Positions 12,340-23,719 of a stretch of 64,000 bases of DNA are shown here, in pieces (the stretch's first letter is position 1; each line of letters starts with the position of its first letter). Source of the stretch: Trichobilharzia regenti (lineage: Eukaryota > Platyhelminthes > Trematoda > Strigeidida > Schistosomatidae); assembly GCA_944472135.2 (NCBI GenBank), contig OX235270.1, positions 85,073,168-85,137,167 of the forward strand. Direction: 5' to 3'. The translations under genes were made by a program, and so were the position numbers. The notes below the pieces were generated by a model. That model was not told the DNA's origin. It made no database searches and worked only from the letters and a program-made list of their open reading frames with translations.

Positions 12340-13665
12340 GAGATAAAGTTTGAGTTTTGCTCCTAGACAGCAGCATTTCAGGAAACATGTGGACAGCTTT
12401 CAATGAAATTACAGGTTGTGTTAAGCAAAGTATTAATGTCCCCTCTGTTGATGTAGGTACTCTCAAGAAATCTTCCACACGCTCTCCTAATGTTGCTTTA
12501 GTCCGCAATGTAACCAATGACATGGTCAATGACTTTCGTGGTCTTAGCACTTTTGATGTTCTCAAATGTTTGGAATCTCCAAAATCTTTTCAGAGCCTGA
12601 GACCCGATGGTGTGATTTTGTTCAGCTGCTGTCGTCCTCAAAATATGTGGTGATATTTTTCGTCTACCAACTACAAACATATTGAATACTTCCTTTTCCA
12701 GTAACGTTGTACCCGCTGCATGGAAAGACATTAAAAACATCCCTGTACCTAAATCAGGCTCTGCAATTAGTGCTAAATTCGGGCCTCTTGCAATTACCTG
12801 GAGAAATTACTCTTAATCAACCGTGTGCCCTGTATAAAAGGTCTTATTGATGCTAAACAGTCCGTTTATAGACGGGACCGAAGTGCTTTAGATGCTGTCT
12901 CTAACCATGTCGCTTCCTGTCAAATCCCAATCAGACTGTTGCAAACCTAATAGCTCTTGTCGGACATCAGTCAGTGGTCTAAGCTAAGTGATCTTATGTT
13001 AGATCCCTCAAAAGGTCAGACTACTGACTTTTCATTCAGACATAAACGTGATCTACAACGACTGGTCAGTGCACATGATGTATGTAGCATAGAGGGGACT
13101 GTAATAGAAATCAAGTCCAACACAAATTACCTTGGTATAGTTATATGCTTTAACCTGACTTGGTCATCCTATATTTCGTCGACCTCCAGGAAAATGTCCC
13201 GTCTAAACTACTACACTAAGAAGCTAAGACAATCTGGAACACCTCAACCTCTACTTTTACAATTCCTTAATTCTTTCATCTCACCTACTGCACCTTACTC
13301 TTCCCCTTAGTCTTTCCTGGTCTACTAAAAAGGACTATGTCATTTTAGAAGGGTATCAAAGGCTGTCAGTCGGGAAACTGGTGTGGTACTCAGTCAGCTT
13401 TTCACTATATTAGTTGATACACATCTGAATTCTTTCGAGAAGTAGTCTAAATCCATACTGTCTGATCTCCAACACTCCCTCTATTCCCAACTCTACCTTT
13501 GTATCTCATCTGGTAGAACTAGAAGTCAGTACAAAATATTATATGCTCATACAGTCAAATATAGGAAGTCATCGATACTATATTTGGCCCTTGTTCTATG
13601 CGATAGAAACAGTGTTAAGCGGGAAACTTATGAATTACTATGTTGTCATCAGAATAATCAGCTCT
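12340..13665 (+). pseudogene. CR1/Jockey-like non-LTR retrotransposon RT fragment, unit A
   Basis: Successive shifted frames give reverse-transcriptase blocks in order: DVLKCLES and SLRPDG; VPAAWKDIKNIPVPKSG and LAIT; KGLIDAKQSVYRRDRSALDA with SNHVASC; then NYLGIVICFNLTWSSYIS, KMSRLNYYTKKLR and PLLLQFLNSFISP. The catalytic xADD box is not intact. An AT-rich tail follows. Clade placement rests on these motifs only. Confidence 0.72.
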
Positions 13666-13706
13666 TTTATTATCTCCTATTTATTTATTTTTTAACTTAT
13701 TTTTGA

Positions 13707-13895
13707 TTACAGCTTGATTCCACACAGTATTTTTGGTACAAGTATGGAATTTTCAGCATGGATATCGGTAGCCCAAATTTTTCAGGCCGACCATAGATAT
13801 CAGGTGTGCACCGGTGTAGGCTCGAACCCCGGACCATGTGCATGGTCGGTGAGAGTCCTAACCACTGTGCCACCGACGCAATCCATGGTGACACT
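13707..13895 (-). repeat. SINE (family 1), reverse orientation, unit A
   Basis: Read on the minus strand, GGTGGCACAGTGGTTAGGAC (box A-like) and GGGGTTCGAGCC (box B-like) form a tRNA-like head, followed by the same body and tail as 161-345. It is a fuller copy than that one. Confidence 0.78.
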
Positions 13896-14130
13896 ACCTC
13901 GATTAACTGACAATCTTAGCCACCAGAATTACTATTTACAGGTATTTTACAGTTTTTGTGTGTTTATGTTTGTACTGTCACTGGAAATACTATCTAAGAA
14001 CTGCCATTAACAACCCTCAAACATTATTTTTATGGTTGTTTTCAGTGTTGTTTGTTAAAATTACGTGCAATATTGTACCAAATGCTGAAAATTTCACACA
14101 GTACCATTAGTACTGTTTTGGAATAAAGTA

Positions 14131-14150
14131 GATTATTATTATTATTATTA
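14131..14150. repeat. (ATT)n microsatellite, unit A
   Basis: Short ATT run. In unit B (36466-36490) it is 5 bp longer and contains five extra A's at 36471-36475. Confidence 0.75.
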
Positions 14151-14599
14151 CTCCTAAACACCAAGGCGTAGGTTGAAAAACGAGGTAACTTTGATTGTTT
14201 GAACATAATCATTTCTGGGTTTTTGACATAGGGCCCTAAGAACAGTAAATTATTTTATTCATTAAACTACTCACCTTTGTACAGTTATATACGAGATATA
14301 TGAATCTAAGTTTTCAGAAGTAAATACACTGTATTTTCTATCAAATGGACTTAAAAGAAACAGCGACGTAAAATTCATTTCTTTCAATATATACAAAACG
14401 GAAATAAGAGAGCGAAGGGTAACACAATCCTCACACACACTATGGAATGAGATGAGATGTTCAATATTAGTTTTTAATCAAACTGAAAACGGTTTGATGT
14501 ATTATCAATAAAAAGGGATGTAAAATACTCGTGAATGAGTCACATTAATATGAAAATCAAAACACAATAGAAGTATTGAAGATTGGTCACGAAATGGCT

Positions 14600-14730
14600 A
14601 CACTTAAAGAACCACTGAAAACCAGAGAGTACTGGACAGCTGTTTCGTCCTTGTTTAGGACTCTCCATCAGTACCCACCCCTGACCCAATCAGGGGTCGA
14701 CCCCAGATCATGAGTAGATAAGCCAAACTC
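14600..14730 (-). repeat. SINE fragment carrying a hammerhead-like motif, unit A
   Basis: The minus strand reads a box-B-like GGGGTCGACCCC, then the ribozyme-like segment, then CTCTGGTTTTCAGTGG. This resembles the schistosome SINE family that combines a tRNA-like promoter with a hammerhead ribozyme. The SINE assignment is from recall of that family's layout. Confidence 0.6.
14629..14674 (-). ncRNA. Hammerhead-ribozyme-like motif, unit A
   Basis: On the minus strand: outer stem GTACTG/CAGTAC; CTGATG; helix GTCC-loop-GGAC; the core GAAAC; then self-complementary ACAGCTGT leading to a GTC cleavage-type triplet. In a canonical hammerhead CUGAUGA is followed directly by helix II. Here three or so extra bases intervene (CTGATGGAGAGTCC), so activity is doubtful. 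Confidence 0.6.
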
Positions 14731-15769
14731 ATTTTGCCTAAATAAATTAACAGGGTAGTAATAATTTTATCTGTCCTTGGATTTTGAAGTTACTCAACAA
14801 GAAGAACCGGCGTATAACTCAGTGCCTATCTTCATTATAAATGCACACATAACTCGTAGTATTAAAGTCGTATACATTTTTATCCTCAAACACACTATTG
14901 TAAATCAAAGACCGCGGCCAAGGAGACTAAGAGTTACTACTTGATAAGTTATGTCATGAAAGCTCTCTGTCCGCATCAGTTCGCACCTAGCAGAGTTACA
15001 CAATCTATCTTTAGTCTTTATAGCATGAGAAGAGTCGACATTCGCCTTCTCTGAAATATGTGACTCCATCTTCTGATACACAACATCATTGTCGTAATTG
15101 TCTGATGTTCCTCGATAAACAGAGATAATTCACACTGTAAGTTAAATGGAATTCTTCAATTCACCATTATAATTCACTCCACGATTACAAAGGGAATTAA
15201 GAATCCACATATTTTAGATGTGCTGGGTTTTTTCTTATTTTGTTACACAGTTTAAATCTTGGAGACTGTTCCAACCGATTGCGTAATTAAGAAATGGAAT
15301 ATCGATCTAACAAGAAATGCATTTCTCAACACTAAATAGAGATTTTCTTAGTGCAAACAAATTAGACATAGTATAATTTCTCACAAAAAGTCAAAAATCA
15401 ATATTTGTGCAAGACTATTTTTAACACGTTTCCTTCAATCATTTATTATGCTTTTTCTCACTTAGCATGTATATGCTTGGTGTTTTGGTAAACACAAGAG
15501 ATTGATTAACTATGTAATTTTCTATTACACTGATTAATACTTCTGATTCAATGAATGTGAAATATTTTAGGTGCGAAGTTATGGCCACGAATTGAAGTAT
15601 GAATAAATACTATCAGACATGTTTCTCATAATGACTAATATGATATACTGGAGTTGTTAACATTACGAAGGTCAGCTACAATCTGAAAACCACTAACTAG
15701 ATAGTTGAACAGTCACGGAAGGCTACTACCCTGAATAATAAAATCACAGACTTAAATTAGTAAACGACA

Positions 15770-16860
15770 ATTCTGTGAAGAAAAGTTTCTTTGTCCATGA
15801 AATCATTTTAAGAGGATGTTCAATCACACCTTTATTCACCATAAACGTGAGAAGGATATGCACTAGTGATTCAGTCAGCAATGAACTAGACAGACTCAGA
15901 CACATCCCCATTAGAAGTGGATATCCTGGACGATTTATCGAGAAAACCATGAAAGTTAAGTGGTAGCATGAAAGAACGCAAACGGTGCCGAAGAAACAGC
16001 TGTTTATGCGTGTTGATTTTAAACGTGATACCTCAGCTGAGATTTTGAAGAGCCTCTTGTCCAGATTGCTGAGAAAAGCTTCCTTTCTAGCTGAGCGACG
16101 GATCAATTTCTACAGTAGACAAATGGTCAGTGAATGTGTGAGGAAAACACTGCCGTTTTGGGCTAATGCAGGGTGTGCTTATAAATTCATTTGCTCATAT
16201 GGAGCTTGTTATGTCGGCCGCACAAAGTGCACACTTTCCAAACTCATCCTGAACATTATCCAGTATGGTCAGCGAGCGGACAGTGAGAGACAATTACTAA
16301 CTCAACTCTCTGACACCAGTTGGACTCAAGCCAGGCAGTTCCGCCAGAGTCGTTTTCTCAGATTATTCTCAAAATGAGACTGAGACGTGCAAGAGTTGTT
16401 AGGTTTCTGCACTTTTGTATGGTGGAGGAGATGGTCAATAAAACCTCCAATTCTGTGTACGGAGAAGGTTTGTTCAGACTCTCATTCAACCATGGTCTCA
16501 ACCTCTTCCTAATTGTTCGCTTTCATTTTTACTAATTAACTCACCATTCTCATTCTTGCACCTTACTTTTGTAAATTTTATCCCTGCCTTCACACTTATC
16601 AAGTGACACTCAGTCGCCTTACTTTTCGTTCAATAACAACTTTAAACGTACCAAATTTCAGACCCTCTTTTCCATTGTATTGTTGACCATACTGTACTTT
16701 TTAATTTTGTTTTGGAAGCCACTTCTCCGCGACTGTGTCACTTGTAGTACCTCTTGATACTCAATAATAGACAACTGTGTGTTTTTGGTAAATATGAATA
16801 TCAACTTTCTTCGCTGAACTGTCTTTTATTTTCTACATAACTCACTGGGTAATTTCGGAC
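15770..16860 (+). pseudogene. Penelope-like retroelement fragment 2 (C-terminal half), unit A
   Basis: Frame 15775-15966 has RRICTSDSVSNELDRLRH and RSGYPGRFIEK. Frame 15985-16377 has VPKKQLFMRVDFKRD, then the GIY-YIG-type YKFICSYGACYVGRT (about 16180-16224). A TAG near 15964 and later frameshifts break it. The C-terminal FVQTLIQPW-like end is out of frame near 16470. A 3' flank ends with CATAACTCACTGGG (about 16840-16853), like the end of fragment 1. Confidence 0.8.
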
Positions 16861-16928
16861 TTAAGTTAACTGCAGGATTGAGTTAGCTAATTACTTATTT
16901 TAAAAATATTTTATGTCGCTGTGCATTC

Positions 16929-17170
16929 CGTGCGTAGGTGGCATAGCGGTTAGGACGCTTGCCGACCATTCACATGGTCCGGGGTCCGATCCCCGGCCGA
17001 TGCACTCCTTTGCCTCGCTAAACCAGTATTGAGACTGGTTAAGAGGGAAGGTTGGGCATGAGGCTAGCAACCTCATCAAGCTGTAATCAAATTAAAAAAT
17101 TTAAAAAAACACTGTTACAGAAACTTCAAGCCTCCAGCTTGAAGCACTGTGTTCCACTGGGAACGTGAAG
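16929..17170 (+). repeat. tRNA-derived SINE (family 2), unit A
   Basis: The head TGCGTAGGTGGCATAGCGG, box A-like TAGCGGTTAGG and box B GGGTCCGATCCCCGG form a tRNA-like 5' end. The body GAGGCTAGCAACCTCATC and a tail ending in a small hairpin (CTTCAAGC / GCTTGAAG, about 17127-17143) follow. The head pairs too poorly for a functional tRNA. Confidence 0.8.
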
Positions 17171-18930
17171 GAAATAAGAAAAACCATGCATTCTGTGATA
17201 TGATAGCATTCCGAGGAGATGTCCCTGTTGGCCATGTTACAAAACAGTAGGAAAGGTATTAGACAGGTGGGTTGACTTGGTTGTTTGTGAAAACGACAAA
17301 TATAGGAATTTTTATCATACTAATTGTGTTAAGTAGGAATAAAAGAAACAACCTTCCGAAAATAAAACAACTGGTGAATAATCAACCAATATCTTTGAGA
17401 TCTCGTCCAAGTCTACAGACAGTATACTCCTTAATTCGAGAAACTGCATTGGTAAGCTGTAAAGCGTGTACGCAGATTGAAGCTGTTCACTGGTGAGATA
17501 TTGCGTAAAAGCACAAAGGAAGACATGTCGTGTAATTCGTAATTGTAAGTGTTATTTGATAGACTCCTACCTTTCTGGGCAAAACACGTTAATCTAATGT
17601 TAATTGGTCTACACATCAGTAAATTACAGTGAGAAAAGACAAGATATTCGAAGTAGTGATTTCTCAACAGTGAAATACTTCACCAGTGTGGATGATTCCC
17701 GTAATTAAAAGGTTTCTCCTTCAGAAATAGAAAACGATTCATTCCATTAAGTAGGCATTCTCTCCCCATGGTAGCATATTTTCAATGTACTATCCTAAAG
17801 TTTTCAGACTACTGAATTTTTCAAAGATAGAAACAACATGTGTATTACTGGTACCTTTGAGATAATGTCACACTAGACTTATCAGCCGAAGTAACGAAGG
17901 CAAACTTTTGGATTACCGCACAACTCACATATCCTTAATCTCGATGTACCATAGGTGCTAAGAATCACAAGCGCCAGGTCACTATTTATCGAGTACCAGA
18001 AGGCTATATAGCGAGAAACAGGTGTTTAATGCGCCTGTTTATTAGCACAGTTTAGTTGAAACGTCTGGCGAGAATAGTCTGATTGCCTAATTAAACTTTA
18101 TTACGCTTCAACTTAGAACGGGAAAGTATCATGAAAGAAGGGGAACTGAAGTGCTATTTCCAGTTCATCTTGCAGTATTCAATAATCCAACTATTCGGAG
18201 TCTCTTAGTCTTCGGTAGTTATCCAACTGTGTGGCTTTGTGATCCTACTGAAATTATTTTAGTTTATGATCAAAAGTACTTCAACATTTACACAAGGATA
18301 ACCGCATGAACAGTATTAGTTTATCAACTATATGCAGATAAGTGATATAAAGAAATTCAGTTAACATTATGCATGAAGTGTTAACATAATCATTACAACT
18401 TACTTTCCACTTAACTCATATTCCATTTAAATGCGTCAATGAATTGTCACAATGCATAGAGTGGAATAATGTTATCGAACATTTACCACATTTCTCAGAG
18501 AGTCTCGCAAAAGACAGCCATTTATCAGGCAATCAATTAGTTATCTGTGCTGTCAACACTCACAGACACACAAAATGAAGAAAAACGTCTCACTCAAAGG
18601 CAGTTTTACATTTCAACGAATAGGAATAGTGTTTAAAAAGACAATATATTAACATGCATGTTATAATTCTAAACTGCATATAATTAAATCAACAAATGTG
18701 TTTGTACTTTCTGTGTCTGTATCTCCTGACATAAACCATTATGTGAGTGAGTATGAAGTTAACCAAAATAATGAGTAAAACTACAAATCTATCATAACAA
18801 GTATGCTCTTTTACATTAAATAAGCCACACTGAAGGATTCTTAAGTGCTATGCTGTCGCTTTGATCAGTTAATTGGTCAATATGTAAAGGATAACCGCAC
18901 AGACAGAAAGAATTACAGAACAGAATGCTT
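17171..18930. other. Unassigned intergenic stretch, unit A
   Basis: Only short frames without recognisable domains. It ends at the junction (about 18931) where unit B carries 13.2 kb more. Unit B equivalent: 39510-41271. Confidence 0.5.
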
Positions 18931-19404
18931 GAGCTATCTGGGCTCACGATTGACCTCCTGTATGACTGCGATCGGTACAGTTACTCCTCAATATGGAGTA
19001 ACCAGTGCCATGCATCTAGTCCTTGGTGTTGGTGTAAAGGTTATTTATCACATTCTCAAATGTTGGTTGTAACTGATGACTGTCGAGTGTTTCTCATGCT
19101 AACAGTGTCAGAAAGAGTGAGAAGGTCTGTTGTAATCGCTAATGATTTTGAAGAAATTCAGTTTGTTTCTTCATAAAACAACGTCTAGCATTGGCCAGCA
19201 ATATTTGAGGAACGCAGTTGTTTTTCACACTTAAATCACGGACAATAAGTCATTATGTATGACTGTATCATATGAACATGCTTCTGAACTTGTTTGCTAT
19301 GGTAATAGATTTTTGGAGTTTCGTCTTTGATGCATTCAAATCCACACAGATAATTCAAGAACATCAAAGATCGAACTCCATTCATCTGTTGCCAAATCGA
19401 ACAC

Positions 19405-20130
19405 CTTTAGAAGCATGTTATATATTTGGCTTTCCGATCATCACACACCATCGGCAAAAAAGAAGCGGTTGCATCAGGTCTTCTTAGACGATCACACTCT
19501 TTGATGAGATATGACAGAAAAACAAGAAATATCAAACATAACTGAGACTCTCAATCGAAATAGCTACTCATAGAACTTCATCAACCAAATCAACACTGAC
19601 ATCATATATGGTCAAAAACGTATTCCGAAAACATGGACCTCAACAGCTGTCATTCCATATAGAGCAAAGACATCAGACGATATCAGAAGAATACTTAATA
19701 AGCTCGACATCAGAAGTTTCTTCAAAACATCTGACACACTGGGAAGCAAACTTGTCCATATAAAAGACCAAATCCTTAATGTTTCTCTACCTGATTGTGT
19801 CTGTAAAATAAAATGCTTACTTGGAATGTGATGGGATGTACATCGGACAAACCTCGTTAGTGAGTAATCAAAACCAGAAGAAATGAACAGCGTAGAACAT
19901 CCGTTGGACCATCGAAAAACGTAGATGAACTAGAAAACTGGGAAAATCATCGGCCATAGGTATACATAGTATAGATTCAGGCCACAAAATTGATTTTGAC
20001 AATATTCAAATAATCCTTAAGAATTTCATAAATCACAAAGAACGTCTAATATCAGAAGCACTTCATATCTAATGGAATGCAAATATTCTGAATATAAGTG
20101 ATGGACTGAACGAATGTAATAATCAGCTTC
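19405..20130 (+). pseudogene. Penelope-like retroelement fragment 3, unit A
   Basis: Shifted frames read FRSSHTIGKKEAVASGLLRR, then TSTAVIPYRAKTSDDIRRIL, TSDTLGSKLVHIKDQ, MYIGQTS and SAIGIHSIDSGHKIDFDN with ERLISEALHI. This is the linker, GIY-YIG and C-terminal order of Penelope-like elements. It is a different lineage from fragments 1 and 2 (YIGQT rather than YVGRT) and is broken by several stops. Confidence 0.78.
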
Positions 20131-21179
20131 ATTATGTAAACACATGCTGCTTTTACAATATAACAGACTTATCAAATTCAATAATTTACACCTGGTTTTG
20201 TTGTCTTTACCAATTTACCAATTTGACAACGCAGGTACGAACCCGTGCTGGGGAACGAGGATTATGTTGTTATATATTAGCTAAGATTTTGTGAACCCTG
20301 GTTTAATAAAAATTTGATAGAGCTATTAGCAGCATTAAATAACGAAACGTCAGGAAAAAAATAATAATGGTTTTGTTTTTAATGCATTCGCAAAATCTAA
20401 AACACTTACAATAAGGAATAAGTATAAGGGACATTTATTACAGTTGTCATTACATTCTAAGACGCTAAGTAAAGCAATTTTAGGATAAACAAAATATGTA
20501 TTGCCATAATACGTTTACCCATTCATGTAAATACAATCAAAAGAATTAAGTGAACGTGAATTGTGTGTTGAAAATCTTGCAAACTCGTTCGCATGTTAGG
20601 CAGAAAGATTTAAGAAGAAAAGACTAAGATAATACATTTATTGTATACCTGTACACATCATTATTTATATTTATATATGAATATAAGCTGTGAACTTGGT
20701 GAATACAAGGAATACAAGGACGAGTTTTATTATACAAAACCAAAAGTAAAATGTGTGTAGATCGACTGTGTATTCACTTGTATCAACAAAGTGTATTACC
20801 AGAATGAATTGGCTTCTGTCTTTCATGATATTAAGCAGACAAATTCACCTTGTATCAGTGTACATCCATCTACAAAAAGAAAACAAAGCGAACTGGTCAT
20901 CCTAATTTCAGACGAGAAAACAAAATCAGAATGAACATTGATACACGTGTAACGACGCTTGGGCACTGTGGTTGGTGTATGTAATTCCATATCAATTTGT
21001 TTATTAGATATATCACACAGTGAAACAGTATCATTTACCCGATGACGTTTCGAACACAATTCATTGTTCATATTGAAATTAAGTGATATGATTATGAAGA
21101 ATAAATTGTTATCCAGTAAATAATACTGTTTCACACATTAATTAATTAAAACAGAATAAAAAAATTACTCATGAATAAA
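20131..21179. other. Unassigned stretch downstream of gene copy B
   Basis: Mostly AT-rich. A segment at about 21003-21060 (ATATCACACAGTGAAACAGT followed by GATGACGTTTCGA) is related to 53710-53740 and, in reverse, to about 3360-3400. Nothing coding was recognised. The unit B equivalent is 55753-56800. Confidence 0.45.
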
Positions 21180-21193
21180 TTTATTTATTTATT
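21180..21193 (-). promoter_or_regulatory. Clustered polyadenylation signals, copy B
   Basis: Three overlapping AATAAA hexamers on the minus strand (21185-21180, 21189-21184, 21193-21188) lie about 240 nt downstream of the exon 6 stop. They fit the 3' end of gene copy B. The tract is AT-rich, so chance occurrence is possible. Confidence 0.45.
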
Positions 21194-21426
21194 TAAAAAC
21201 AAACAAATCAGAAATCAGAATAATCTGTCTAAGTGATTTCTCAAGACTCTTAATACATCTTAATATACCTTAGAATTGGTGAACGGTAATTTAGTTGGTT
21301 GACACTCAGAATGGTTGATTTGAAATCCTTCTGACAAATCAGTGTTTCGCTGAGACATTGGATAGTACTCCTTTATTGGAGTAGGTAGCTGGACTTATTG
21401 TTCGCAGTAAATCAAGTAATATGAGT

Positions 21427-21622
21427 TCACGTACAAACTACTTCACTGATAATGTTATTTAATTTATCGATGACGAAGCGATGAAGTGAAGTTAGTTTGT
21501 TACTGAGTTTAACTACATTAACTTCACAATTAGTGAAGTTGGAACGGCCTTCAAATGTTGGTTTGATTTGATATATTGGGTAACGATGACAGAAAAGAGA
21601 AACGCGGAACTCCAATTGATGC
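21427..21622 (-). CDS. Copy B candidate terminal exon 6
   Basis: Starting at an AG at 21624-21623, one base completes the Arg codon left by exon 5 and an open frame runs 64 codons to a stop. The stretch YQIKPTFEGRSNFTNCEVNV resembles the family C-terminus, where a Y-Q-[VI] strand is followed about 11 residues later by [YF]T-x2-[TE]-V. Total CDS length becomes a multiple of three, and three AATAAA signals lie about 235-247 nt downstream. The acceptor has a weak pyrimidine tract and the preceding linker is not recognisably conserved. Confidence 0.5.
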
Positions 21623-22650
21623 CTTCCTAATAACTACATAGACTATATTCCAACTAAGTTGTCAGAGACAACTGATGTTCCAGTTATGATTTAACTGAAA
21701 TCAGAAAGCACTGCTTTCAGCCTCCATACGAATTAGTGACATCAGTAACATTAACCTAGTACTTATTCATCAGGTTCTCACCATATGACTAGGAAAGTCA
21801 TTTCATATTTTGACCAAATTCACACCAAATGAACCAATTTCATTACTACTCAAGCACGAGAGAATCACGCAGCACACACTTATCTTACTTAATAACTCAC
21901 TTTCACTATAAATGACTCTTCCTCACTGATGGTATATCCAAGGAAATCCAATGAAGTAAACCGTTGTACATGGTTTGTGAAGAGATAACACTGTAGTCCA
22001 ATGTATTCAGTCCATCAATTTTAATACGTGCTGATGCGTTTTTTAACAATGCGTAGCTAAAAGTAAACGTATGAGAGGTAAAATTTAAGGTAGAAAAATG
22101 GCGTTTTGTGTATGCAATTACATTTCAACTTACATTATTAGGGGGTTCATTCTGATCGATATGATACATGACTTCAAGGAGAGAATCACAGTTGTTATGA
22201 ACAACGTACTTTACATGTGATGAACTGCTATGCTAACAGCCAAGGACTAATTGGCGAAATTGTATCCATTTTGAAGCCAACGTTTATAATGGTTGTACGG
22301 ATTGTGGTACTGGCACAAAAATGGCCTCGTTTTATTGAAGTTATTGGTCACATTTCAGTTGAAGACTATCTTGTAAAGTGCATAATATTCGACAAACATT
22401 TTAACCTTCTAAACCAATGATGTGCATTTCATGATGCACTGCACAAGAAAGCACTTGTGTATGCTATCAGTGAATCAATCTTAAAATTCAAAAGTGCATC
22501 GTCAATTCAAAAGTGTCAGCAAACACTTTGCTTTCTTTATAATATCAATAAAATCATAAAAACTAATAAATACCAGTTCTAAGGAGACATTCTCGGATTG
22601 TCAGACAGAGTTTAGAAATAACACTGAGATATTATCACAAAGCAGCTTAC

Positions 22651-22878
22651 CGGTCTGGATTGACTTCATTCAACTTATCAGTGGCATGACTCAGTGTATA
22701 GTAACGACCAATATCTGTACTGATTCGAAATACCCCATATTTGGATTGACTAACTCGAGTCAATAAATCATCATCCTCACCACCCCATCCTTCATATAGG
22801 TTTGAAAATCCATTTATTTCCAGAAACTGTTCACGTGTAAATGCCACAACACCACCGAAAAAATCCCTATACAGTACT
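22651..22878 (-). CDS. Copy B exon 5: FFGG and GWGGEDDD catalytic region
   Basis: The exon is 228 nt, with acceptor TTTTCGTGTAG and donor GTAAGC. It encodes VLYRDFFGGVVAFTREQF, NGFSNLYEGWGGEDDD and LSHATDKLNEVNPDR, all aligned to the acceptor- and donor-binding half of GT7 enzymes. Glu replaces the first Trp of the usual YWGWGGEDDD motif; the second Trp is kept. The exon lies across the unit A/B boundary from exons 1-4. Confidence 0.92.
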
Positions 22879-22972
22879 CTACACGAAAACAGGCAAAATC
22901 AAAATTATATTCTTACTATGATCACCTATAAATCCGATTCTTCGAAACAGACATTTTCAAGCCATAAAACAG

Positions 22973-23024
22973 TAAGTGAGCAAGTAAGAATGTAGGTAAG
23001 TAAGTAAGTGAGTAAGTGAGTATA
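22973..23024. repeat. Tetranucleotide repeat (GTAA/GTGA)n, unit A
   Basis: Imperfect run of GTAA and GTGA units. The copy at 58594-58645 has the same length. Confidence 0.8.
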
Positions 23025-23534
23025 ACAATAGTCTCAGAGGACCCACCAAGTTTGAAGAACACAAAAGTAAAATAGTCAAGTCAAGTTATAACCTTCTGAC
23101 TGCTAGAACGTGTTCACAACCATCAGTGGAAGACAATAGTAATCCTAAATGAAATTAGGTTGAAGGTAAACTTTTGACGTCATTCTGTCTGTTGCAGGAC
23201 GTCTCTTCGGTGACGTTATAAAGTTGAATTCCCTGAATTCAACAAAATATCTCTTCACTGTTAAGGCTTGAGCAATGACACAGTCAGTGGAAAGAAAACC
23301 AGTTGAAGCTACAAATATTTTAGGTGTTCAGATTCGAGAGAATAGTAACTGATAGGCAGAGTTAAAAGTGACTCCAGTGTCGTGTGATTGGAAGTAGATG
23401 CTTTTTAGATGCTAATCGGCATGAAGCACTCATATCTTTCGAAATAGCAATTCTTGTGAATTGTGAAACATCTGACTGTCTTTCTTGACTTAGGTAAATT
23501 TGTGCATTTAAATTTGCACAGATAATTCAAATGC

Positions 23535-23719
23535 ATCAAAGACCGAACTCCATTCATCGGTTGGGACTCTCACCGACCGTGCACATAATCTGGGGTTTGA
23601 TCCCCAGCCAACGGACACCTGATATCTATGGTCGGCCAGGAAAATTTTCGCTACTGATATCACATGCTGACAATTTCATACTTCTATGGAAAATACGGTA
23701 TGTAATCAAACTATAATCA
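23535..23719 (+). repeat. SINE fragment (family 1), unit B
   Basis: Tandem-unit copy of the element at 161-345. Confidence 0.7.

Larger units (their letters stand above)
1..23374. repeat. Tandem repeat unit A (23.4 kb)
   Basis: The sequence at position 1 recurs at 23375 and 58996 and continues near-identically from each. Unit A carries exons 1-4 of one GT7 gene copy at its left and exons 5-6 of the next copy (B) at its right, so the true duplication breakpoints are hidden inside the array and the start used here is only the window edge. Relative to B it lacks 13.2 kb at the junction near 18931 and keeps about 1.05 kb (about 7981-9030) that B has lost. Confidence 0.95.

Noticed and set aside
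12260..12740. Minus-strand frames of 80-101 codons overlapping the CR1/Jockey-like fragment
   Set aside because: They are antisense shadows of the RT remnant and have no domain of their own.
16929..17005. A possible functional tRNA gene
   Set aside because: Boxes A and B are present, but the acceptor and anticodon arms pair poorly and a SINE body follows directly.
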